Part shown: piece after piece, positions 46,401 through 55,270 of the stretch | Layout: every line of letters begins with the position of its first letter | Numbering within the stretch: the first letter of the stretch is position 1 | NCBI RefSeq assembly: GCF_026151205.1 | Contig: NC_087080.1 | Span: 6,492,797 to 6,552,796, forward strand | DNA length: 60,000 bases | DNA from: Bolinopsis microptera | Lineage: Eukaryota; Ctenophora; Tentaculata; Lobata; Bolinopsidae | Direction of reading: 5' to 3' | Made by a program: the position numbers and the translations under genes | The notes under the pieces: model-generated | Told to the model about the DNA's origin: nothing | The model's input: the letters and a program-made list of their open reading frames with translations, nothing else | The model's database searches: none

Positions 46401-49400
46401 GGAGGACTGAGGAAGAGGAGCAGGATTGGTGGAGGAAGACGAGAAGGAGGAGAAGGAGGGGGACGAGAGCGAGGACGAGGAGGAAGACTGTTAAAAAAAA
46501 GAAGGACGAGGACTGAGGAGGAGGACTGAGGATGAGGAGAAGGAGGACTGGGGGAGGACTAAGGACGAGGAGGACTGAGGAGGAGGACTTAGGGAGGACT
46601 GAGGAGGAGGAGGACTGAGGAGGATGATGAGGAGGAGGACTGAGGATGAGGAGGAGGAGAAGGAGGACTGGGGAAGGACTGATGAGGAGGAGGACTGGGG
46701 GAGGACTGGGGGAGGACTGAGGAGCAGGAGGATGACTTAGGAGTAGGAGGAGAAGGAGGAAAAGGAGGAAAAGGATGAGAGGGAGGAGGAGGACTGAGGA
46801 GGAGGAGGGGGAGGACTTAGGAGTAGGAGGAGAAGAAGGAGAAGGAGGACTGGCGAGGAGGAAGACTGACGAGGAGGAGAAGGACTGCGGAGGAGGAGGA
46901 CTGAGGAGAAGGACTGCGGAGGAGGAGGATAAGGAGGAGAACGAGGAGGAGGATGAGGAGGACTGAAGAGGAGGAGGATAAGGAGGGGAATGAGGAGGTG
47001 GAGGAGGACGAGGAGGAGGACTCAGGAGGAAGACTGAAGAGGAGGATGATGAGGATGAGGACTGAGGAGGAATACTGAAGAGGACGAGGACTAAGGACGA
47101 GGAGGAGGAGGACGACGACTGAGGAGGAGGAATGATTAGGAGGAGAAGAAAAAGGAGAAGGAGGAGGAGGAGGAGGAGGAGGAGAAGGAGGAGGATGAGG
47201 ACTGGGGGAGGACTGAGGAGGAGGATAAGGAGGAGGAGGACTAAGGACGAGGACGAGGACGATTATGAGGAGGACAGAGGATGAGGAGGAGAAGGAGGAG
47301 GAGGACTGGGGGAGGACTCAGGAGGAAGAGGATGATGACTCAGGAGGAGGATGAGGACTCAGGAGGAGGACTCAGGAGGTGGACTCAGGAGGTGGAGGAG
47401 GATGAGAAGGACTCAGGAGGAGGAGGACGACTATGAGGAGGACTGATGGGGAGGAGAAGGAGGATCAGGAGGAGAAATGAGGATGAGGAGGAGGAGGAGG
47501 AGAAGAAGAAGGAGAAGGAGAAGGAGGAGGACTGGGAGTAGGACTGAGGAGGAGAAGGGAATTGAGGAGGAAGGTGAGGAGGACTGAGGAGAAGGACGAG
47601 GACGAGGAGTCAGGAAGAGGACTGAAGAGGACTGAGGAGGAGAAGGACTCAGGAGGAGGAAGACTTAGGAGGAGGAGGAGGAGGACATCTAAATGTTTTG
47701 TCTGTTTTTGTCCGTTCTACTTTTTGTCCGTTTTGAAAATACAGGGTACCGAACGGACACAAAACATGATCCCCCAGCCAAGCATGTGTTACGATACAAA
47801 TGTACTTGACTATACATTTAAGGTGCAGTGTACTAGTGATATTATGGTATGTTTAAAGACCGGACCACAAAATATAACCCGGTACCTAGTGTTGTACTAA
47901 TACATAATAACAAGTAACAGGGATAAAATTAATGAGCAGAAACAATCGATCTCACGTCAAGAGGCCAAAGCACTCGGGTCTGGGAGTACATGACAACTCC
48001 AACTAGTAGTGAGCATACTAGCCCCTGCAGTGGAAAAACACATAAAACATACTATTGGAATGTCCAATTAGTTCGTTTTCTCATAACAATATAGCATATG
48101 TAGGGGTTCTGGTTGAATTATATCACTTCTGAGAAGTTTTAGAGATCGATTCTCTAAAATTTCTCAATTTTCCGATTTTTCCGATTCCGATTTTGGCCTC
48201 ATCAACCCTCATATCGGACATCGGGTTGGACCCCCCCCCCCTCCTATGGTATAAAAGGAGGCCAGGGTTTAAGCACACTAAGCTCCAACATCGCTATTTG
48301 TTGACCATTTGCCTCCACTAAGGTCTAAGGTAAGTCTTTAAGAAGTGAAGCCCGAAAGTCAACTTGGGATATAGGGCCAAATGGAACACAACTTTCAGGC
48401 CCCTTTCACATTTGCCTCCACTAAGGTCTAAGGTAAGTCTTTAAGAAGTGAAGCCCGAAAGTCAACTTGGGATATAGGGCCAAATGGAACACAACTTTCA
48501 GGCCCCTTTTACATGAGCCATGTTGGTTTTGGTATTAAAATCTTGGAGTAAATTTGGTGATCCTTATTTTTGCAAGGATATAAAATTTGAAAGATCAGTA
48601 TAGTTGTACGTAAGTCAGGGTTTGAAAATCTTTACACATACATTCATTCGAGACCAAGTTATATGTTACCCTCCATCATTTCCACTATCAATTGTATTAT
48701 GTGTTTTTGTATTTTTGGATTTTCGAATAATTGAATAAAAAGTCACAAAAACAAGGGGAAAAAGATAAAATGTGTTTTTTTGGGGTTGGACACCCCCAGC
48801 ACTTAGAACATTAAATCTTATCAGAAATTCGCCATATCTTATAGATACGACCGGAGAGGTTGATGGTGGATGGAGTACCTTTAGAGCGTGGTCAAAGTGC
48901 TCTACTTCAAGTGGGGGAGGAATGCAGACAAGAATCAGAACTTGCTCTAACCCTACCCCAGCAAATGGTGGAGCAGACTGTCAAGGGCACAGCTCTGAGA
49001 CTCAGGATTGCAGTACTTACTCCAACAATTCAGGTTGATATAAAATATTTATTTCATCACTTCATTATCGTCAATATTGGGAATATTATCTGTATGAATT
49101 GGTTGTAAGAAATTATGGTTATTGTTTCGCATTTATTAGGGTTATTAATGCGAAAAATAACTATTATTTCATACTATCAATAATATCCGTTATTATTATG
49201 TAATATAATATTAGCGATACTAGATAATGAATCGACGGCCCAGGTAGGTCGAAATAGTGGTATCTTTATGATTTTCAGCAGGTCCTATATGAAAAATGTC
49301 ACAATATCTACTTGAATGATGATGTTGTAGGGTCATTTTGGCATTTGCCAAAATGGGGGTGATGCAACGTCAATTAATGTCAATTAATGTCAATTAATGT

Positions 49401-52400
49401 CAATTAATGTCAATTAATGTCAATGTCAGTTTTGGGTTTTTATGGAATACTGACATTAATTGACGTTGCATCACCCCCGCCAAAATAACAATTTCGGTCA
49501 TAATCTAACACTTTTTTACAACAAATGAATCGGTGGACACAGTAAAGATAGACGACTGATAGAAAGGACCGTGAAAAAGGACGTGGAGAGAGAAGAATAC
49601 GGAGATAAGACGAAGGGATGCGCAGAGGAGATCGCGAGAAGTGGAGCCCTAATGGCAATGGACTTGATAGACGGTTTAGATTCTAATCTTGATTGACGTT
49701 GTATATTGGGTTCTATATCATAAGTTTATATGCATGTCAGTATTAGTTCAGTATTTTAGGGCATATATTAGTGTACGACATTTAGTACAGCAGGGTAGTA
49801 CAGAGAGTTTAATTTAACACCTCTGTTTTGGCTATAGGAGGATAGCATAGTTTAGGAATTGTTTAGCGCAGGGAGTTTTAGCAGGAGCAGAGTTTATTTT
49901 AACATCTCTGTTTTGGTTATCAGAGAGTTCAGTTTAACACCTCTGTTTTGGCTATAGGAGGATAGTTTAGGAATTGTTTATAGATTGCTCGGAAGAGTGG
50001 GAGATTGTTTATACTTTCTGGGGATACTTAAGAGTGGAGCTATTGAAGGGAGTACAACTGAAGTTACAGTTTAAGTTTACAGTTAAGGGGGCCGGGGGGG
50101 GTCTTCATCAAAATTCTCTCGAAATTGATTTTATAGTTGTTTCTGATAGAGGGGAGTGATATCTATCAGCTGCTTTCGGTCCCATGGAAAAATATTGTTC
50201 CTAGCCAAAATTATCGCCAGTCAAAGGTCAGCGCTTATGTGTAATTGTATTGCGCGAGCGATTTTCAATCGCGCGCCCTGAAAATCGAGTCTAAAAATCT
50301 ATCTTCTCCTACATTTTTTGAGCAATCACCCTGAAACTTTCAGGATATGTTCTATGGATCATTTAGAAGATATCTGTCGAGCCGAATTTTGAGATAGGCC
50401 TTAGAAGATTTTGTATTCAATTTTGAAAATCTTGGACCTCATTTTTTTACGATTTTTCCAGGTCCAGGATTTTCAAAATTGAATAAAAAATCTTCTAAGG
50501 CCTATCTCAAAATTCGGCTCGACAGATATCTTCTCAATGATCCCTAGAACATATCCTGAAAGTTTCAGGGTGATTGCTCAAAAAATGTAGGAGAAGATAG
50601 ATTTTTAGACTCGATTTTCAGGGCGCGCGATTGAAAATCGCTCGCGCAATACAATTACACATAAGCGCTGACCTTTGACTGGCGATAATTTTGGCTAGGA
50701 ACAATATTTTTCCATGGGACCAAAAGCAGCTGATAGATATCACTCCCCTCTACCAGAAACAACTATAAAATCAATTTCGAGAGAATTTTGATGAAGACCC
50801 CCCCCCGGCCCCCTTAAAGACCTAAGATTTTTTACATCAACTGTCTTTTTCTTTAAAAAGGCAATAGATGTATAGAAGTGGAAGGATTTGAGAATGGGTA
50901 TAGTGGGTAGGTAGCTTTTTCGTGTCACGTGAGTCATGAATCGTGTCACAAAGGAAAACATGCATAACCCTCCGCATACGTTATTTTAATGCATATTCTC
51001 TGCGCGCAGAGCAGTTATGGTGTAGTCGCCATGGTTACCCTCCGCATACGTTTGTACGATTTGACGATTGATCGAATTACACTTTCGATTGCGCGGCGCC
51101 AATTGATTTAGATTACAAGCGATTTCCCGGATGTGTTAAGTAGCTCACGCTTTTCTTTACTTGATCATTGATCATGATGCGGAACAACGTACTAACTTCT
51201 CGTTTTGTTGTGAGTGCTTGATTTGTTATACGAAATGGACCATAAATGTTATTATGAGTTGCATTACCTACTACGGATTTCACGACTTTTAACTGCATAT
51301 CACCACATAACACAGGCGCAGGCTACGGTGTCCGGTCATTAAACTTTTTAAATTTGACTAATTGACAATGGAAACCTTTCCATTTTGTGTTCCGTAGCGC
51401 CCCAAGAATGGTAAACAAAGAACCATTATTTAATATTTTGACCAACATGAAACTATCGCGATCGTTAATTTTAATTTTAAATTTTGAAAGGCATAGCAAT
51501 CACTACGGTTGATGGAAATCTAGCGTCCGCTAACCGGCGCAATTCTTGTTGAAGTATTATATTGAGGAACATTGAGATATTGTATTTTGAAGTACTTTCC
51601 CATGTCACCTTCCTTAACCAAATTGTAAGGAAAAGAGCCTTTTATCAATGATCTATGGCTTTTTCGTTCCCCACGTATTGGAAATATTTCAATTTTCCGT
51701 GATAAACCCATGCTCGGGGTTACTTCATCTACCATGACTTGTGTAACACTGTCGCGAGAAGCGGGCCGCTTTTAGCTCGGAATTTTAACTCTAAATTTAG
51801 AGTTTGGACTATGCCACAGGCCACTGCTGAGTGCTGTGGCATAGTCCAAACCTATGCCGATTGTTGATCTCATTGTGTATTAGAGCAATATATCTCCGCA
51901 GCTATTAGAGCAGCTAACCTTTTGCGATTACATGAGCAATTACCATTGGTACTACAAATAACTTACCCCGATAAGGTTGCCAAGATAATCAGAGAAGATG
52001 GTAGAAACACTTTGCTCCTTCACTTTGCAGAGAGCTCGCACGAAGTCACTTGCAGAACGGCGCCTGGTTTCAGCATCCGATCCTTCAACATCTGCTCTGA
52101 TGTATTGGAACGGATTGTCCTCGAACAATTCTACATCCGACTCTGAAATTGAAATATATCTATTAAGCGTTTATTGATGATGACGAATAAAAGTAAGCTG
52201 ACAAATAAAAAGTTATCGTCATATTAAGGGCAAGCCTTGAACACGTGCCGACAAAGTGCCGAATTGTAAACAATTTTTAAATTCAGACTCACCTCTAAGT
52301 TTCATGTTAGGTACAAGAACTTTTTCGCAGATGTTCTTGAGGGTGTCCTCGTTGCTAAATAAGTCGGCATATTGGGGTCTCTCGGCTACAGATGTCAGGA

Positions 52401-55013
52401 ACTTTATGGCATTGCTAACCAACAGGTCGTATTTTACCTGAAACCGATCAAAAATTGTGAGCCTGAGTTTTATGTAAAGTTACATATTATAATAGGTAAT
52501 TATGCTAAATCGAAATACTAACAAGACAAGTCACTAATTTAATCATTAATTTCATCATCATTTAATCAATTAATTCTAAAGACACCTTAAATCAAAAGCT
52601 ACCCTAAATAGATTTACAAGAAAATTCACGCCTTTAAACCTCAAACTTGAATAGCAGAAATGCCTCAAAACTTTACCTCCTGAGAAGTTGAAAGCAAGAG
52701 CTCCCAGACGGTCTCAACATAGCCAGGTAGGAAAGGAGCAAACTCTTCATCGTACTTCTGAGCGTATAGGGCAACATTCTCACAGATTTGAGACTTTAAC
52801 ATCTCGAGCAGGCCAACTTCCTCTGCATCCTATGAAGCGATGTTAACATAATTTATCTGTTTAAAATAATTTCCGGCAGAAGCAAAATGTTATATCATGT
52901 TTAATCCAAATTTAGGTCTTTCATGAATGTTTTGAACTTATTTATCCTGAACTCACATCGGTATGAAGAAGTTTATTCTGCAGTTTTAAGAGCGGAAGGA
53001 ACTTAGGGAACCATCGAGCCATGTTGTCTTCGAAGAACTCCGGCAAGTCTTGGTAGTTGAGGGAGTAGAAACATTTGGCGATTGTAACCAGCGAGTTGAA
53101 GATTATCTTCAGAGCAGTCACGTTGGCTGCGTGTTGTTCGGCTAATGCCAAGGTTTCCTGGGGAAATTAACTTGCAACCCTCATGAAAAGTATTTTTTTT
53201 AAAGGGATAGATCTGCAGTTCTGGTCGGTTCGTAGCAAACTCATAAGCAGTAAGGTAACACCGTGATTTAAGCGATCGTCACGTAGTCATAAATGTGAGA
53301 TTCTAAGGATGATTTTAGGTTATGAAACACTATTGTGGAAAAGGTGATTCTGATTGTATGTACCTCAAAGAGTAGAGTGAGTGCTTCCCCGAAGTTCTCT
53401 ATCACAAACTTTATCTCGGTGAACAGTTCGTCTGACCTCATTTCGTAACGATACCTAGTAATTCAGGAATGAGACGAATTCATTTAACAAGATTTAGTAG
53501 TAAGTTGAATACTTGGTCCTGTACCAAACTTAAAGTTCTACAGCAGAAACTAACCTCTTGAAGAGACTATGTGCGGTCTGCAGGACGCCGTTGATAACAT
53601 GAAAGTTTTTAGTTTGCATTTTCTCGACCATCCCTTTGATAAGGTTGGGCCAGTTCTCCGGAAAGTCCTCGGCTCCGATACTTGTGATGGAATCGCTCAA
53701 CTGATAATGGAAAACATAGGTTATTTGTTACATTTGGTAATCATAATCCTCCAATTTAAATTATTCAATAGAAAATACGACCATGGATATAGTACAGTAT
53801 AGTAGGACTCAATACGATAGATCGATCGAACGTTCAAAAAGGCGCCGCTGCGCTCGACGAATATTGAAATGGTCGACGTGCGCGCGCTAAAAAGTTAAAT
53901 TGCGCGAAGAGTCATATCTTCAAGAGCGTGCTGCTTATATTTTGTCCTGACTTGTTGTGACCACCTTCGTAGTGGCAAATTTTGGTGGTTGTGAAATAAT
54001 TACCTGCCTCTGAATTGATTCGGGACTGTTCAACATTAGATCTACGATAAGAGTTTTAACTTGATTTCTGTCCTCTGTATGTAGTTTATCTTCTCCGTCT
54101 ATTTTCCAGAGCCGCTTTACCATATTCTTGAAGTACACTGACCCTGAAAACAAGATTCGTCAGGGTCATATTATAACCCGCAAGAATAGATTACATCATA
54201 CAATGATATTTGATAAGCAAGTACATTAGGTGGGATGGAGATTATGAGTAGTCAAATTAGTACCAAATACGTTTTAACAGTGTCCAGAAAGTGCAGTAAA
54301 AGATATAATTTCTTTAGTCGAAAATTAAAATCGTAAATTAAAATTTTACTCACCAGCCACTCTGACGTTAATATCACATGATTCGAGAGAGACAAGATTG
54401 AGGCAGAGTATTGGGAAGTTCTTTTGTCTTTCAACTGATGCTAGAAACTTCTCCGCTGAAAATTGAATACATATTAAGACGCAATGAAACTACCAGACTA
54501 CGATGTATGGGGACTTTCCACCCCATGCCAACATTAAAATATATCGACTCTGTTACATCGTTTCCTCAAATTATTTGTTATATAGTAGTGTTGAAAGTAT
54601 TAAAATATGTAAGTTATAGTTTGGCTTGGCAGTTGGCACTGGTGATCATAATCCTGCGAAACTTTTACTTTGCCAGAAATTCTCTGTTTTATTACTTTAC
54701 TTTTTTTGACTGCCAAAGTCAGAGCACTCTGCAAAGTCATAGTTGTAATATTTTGTAGCATACATTTTTAAAGCCAAAGTTCGCACTCAGAACATTTAGA
54801 ATTAGTTTCAATTGGAACTTTAGTTTAGTAAACTTTACGTATCTTGTAAAAAACGTTAGCGAAACTCAAGCTTACAATAATTGAACATGAACAAATTAAA
54901 CGACAGTGATGAAATTTCACGAACTTGCCTTCTTTTCTGACTTGTGGATTTGGGTCTAATGTTTGTTGGAGGTAGGTTGATAACGCTTGTAGATTGTTGG
55001 GGTTGACTTCCAT
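36917..55013 (-). CDS. CSE1L: CSE1L / exportin-2 (CAS), 19 coding exons
   Basis: Exportin-2 returns importin-alpha from nucleus to cytoplasm with RanGTP. Exons, high to low: 55013-54929, 54455-54354, 54143-54004, 53700-53555, 53454-53364, 53157-52957, 52829-52677, 52437-52293, 52142-51967, 40272-40046, 39826-39754, 39579-39421, 39212-39005, 38852-38773, 38605-38408, 38265-38130, 37964-37803, 37508-37354, 37177-36917. All phases agree; total 2898 nt, 965 residues, against 971 in human. Landmarks: the N-terminal HEAT/importin-beta region, [48 protein letters not shown] and the C-terminal [11 protein letters not shown]. Intron 1 uses a GC donor (GAAG|GCAAGT). Intron 9 is 11,694 bp and full of transposons; the other introns are a few hundred bases. 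The gene looks intact. Confidence 0.97.
37585..37744. mobile_element. 160-bp MITE, relative of 11116-11411
   Basis: Ends GGGGTCGTTCACA...TGTGAACGACCCC; shares CATAGCTATTGTGTTAAAAT-like interior sequence with the first copy. Left flank TTA, right flank AAG, so the duplication has decayed. It lies in the last-but-one intron of CSE1L's 3' half, between exons at 37803 and 37508. Confidence 0.8.
40377..40402. repeat. (AT)n microsatellite
   Basis: Perfect AT run shortly inside the large CSE1L intron. Confidence 0.9.
41186..41243. mobile_element. fragment of the 24844/26411 MITE family
   Basis: AACACTGGCAACGGTCCACT followed by CTACCCA...GGGTTTGGTAAAAT matches one end of that family; TGAATGGGAAAAGCGAGCGA near 41560 is another part. 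Confidence 0.65.
41649..41670. repeat. (TG)n microsatellite
   Basis: About eleven TG dinucleotides in the large CSE1L intron. Confidence 0.9.
42586..45929. mobile_element. polypurine element, copy B
   Basis: Same ends and subterminal sequences as 33402-36347, with its own purine tract (about 43747-45374) that differs in order from copy A. It contains the nested element 43063-43540. The right end is an unusually long C run. No matching 6-bp flank was found, possibly because the surrounding DNA was rearranged by the 2.3-kb duplication. Confidence 0.85.
43063..43540. mobile_element. 478-bp nested element with GGGGGGTCCA ends
   Basis: Ends GGGGGGGTCCAAGGGGAACT and its complement; 6-bp duplication TCAATA at 43057-43062 and 43541-43546. 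The interior repeats TTGGGGAACTTTGGGGA in both orientations. Copy A lacks it at the equivalent position (about 33868), which is the empty site. Confidence 0.88.
43995..46307. repeat. 2313-bp tandem duplication, unit 1
   Basis: Starts within the purine tract of copy B and runs past its right end to CAGTATAGTTGTACGTAAGTCAGG. The unit is followed immediately by a nearly identical second unit. The breakpoint shares only AGG. Confidence 0.92.
45938..46020 (+). promoter_or_regulatory. TATA-like box and donor-like site, unit 1
   Basis: TATAAAAGG at 45938-45946 is followed about 70 bp on by AAGGTCTAAG|GTAAGT, a strong donor-like sequence; a 103-bp internal repeat duplicates the donor at about 46120. 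Could be a promoter plus first exon for the TSP1-type exon at 48845, or chance. Unproven. Confidence 0.3.
46308..48619. repeat. 2.3-kb tandem duplication, unit 2
   Basis: Differs from unit 1 at only a few positions noticed by eye: one A/G in GAGAAGTTTTAGAG, a shorter C run, AACTTTCAGG versus AACTTTCTGG, TTGGTGATCC versus TTGGTTATCC. It is therefore recent, or an assembly duplication. It repeats the TATA-like box (48250-48258) and donor-like sites. Confidence 0.92.
48845..49033 (+). CDS. thrombospondin type-1 repeat exon
   Basis: An open plus-strand frame between acceptor CTTATAG| and donor TTCAG|GTTGAT, phase 1-1, as is usual for exons that encode whole TSP1 modules. Motif order: [10 protein letters not shown], then [12 protein letters not shown], then [11 protein letters not shown], then SSETQDC. 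The second Cys of the usual C-S-x-T-C motif is Ser, and the last Cys is also missing. These two are partners in TSP1 folds, so both ends of one disulphide are gone together. TSP1 modules occur in extracellular matrix and receptor proteins. No other exon of this gene was found in the CSE1L intron, on either side. Confidence 0.65.
49034..50082. other. no gene recognised; one hairpin repeat
   Basis: Apart from the hairpin at 49355-49478, the stretch holds short direct repeats (TTTAACACCTCTGTTTTGGC at about 49812, 49930 and a variant near 49898) but no supported gene. Confidence 0.4.
49355..49478. mobile_element. small hairpin element with decamer repeat
   Basis: 28-bp inverted arms (GGGGGTGATGCAACGTCAAT... 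and complement). The left side carries about five GTCAATTAAT decamers in tandem (49369-49421), the right side only one. No target duplication identified. Confidence 0.75.
50087..50813. mobile_element. 727-bp palindromic MITE, TTAA flanks
   Basis: Nearly the whole element is an inverted repeat with arms of about 350 bp and a centre near 50450; ends GGGGGCCGGGG/CCCCGGCCCCC. TTAA lies at 50083-50086 and 50814-50817, the duplication typical of piggyBac and Kolobok-type insertion. Frames in the arms are mirror images and not genes. Confidence 0.9.
50818..51966. other. intron sequence of CSE1L
   Basis: No gene recognised. Two minus-strand frames (51113-51313, 51520-51735) have no recognisable domain. 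CCCTCCGCATACGTT occurs twice (near 50968 and 51037). An 18-bp perfect hairpin lies at 51802-51851. Confidence 0.4.
51802..51851. repeat. 18-bp perfect stem, 14-nt loop
   Basis: GTTTGGACTATGCCACAG (51802-51819) and its complement (51834-51851). It lies 115 bp inside the 3' side... of CSE1L exon 9's donor end in the large intron. Could be a MITE relic or a small structured RNA; no evidence for either. Confidence 0.7.
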
Positions 55014-55270
55014 TTCTATAACCTATTATGATCCAATAAAAGTAAACCATTTGGTATTACACGAAGTATTTGGTCAATATTATTTTGTTTTAGTAGAATT
55101 TTTACATCACAGTCTCAAGTATGATCGTAATCAAGATTTTTTTGCAAAAGTTATTCTCAATGGAGGCGAGTGAAACACACTTTCAGACGAACCCTAAACG
55201 TGTCCAATAAATAAAATAAAACCATGACCAGTCACAGGCGATCAGAAATTCAACACATTCCACAAAACCT

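Noticed and set aside
34067-47900. Arg/Glu-rich frames in the purine tracts (35321-35584, 44462-44653, 45249-45587 and repeats)
   Set aside because: Low-complexity translation of GGA repeats; a pure purine tract lacks most stop contexts in some frames.
53820-53900. CpG-rich stretch in a CSE1L intron as a possible promoter
   Set aside because: Too short and without other promoter signs.
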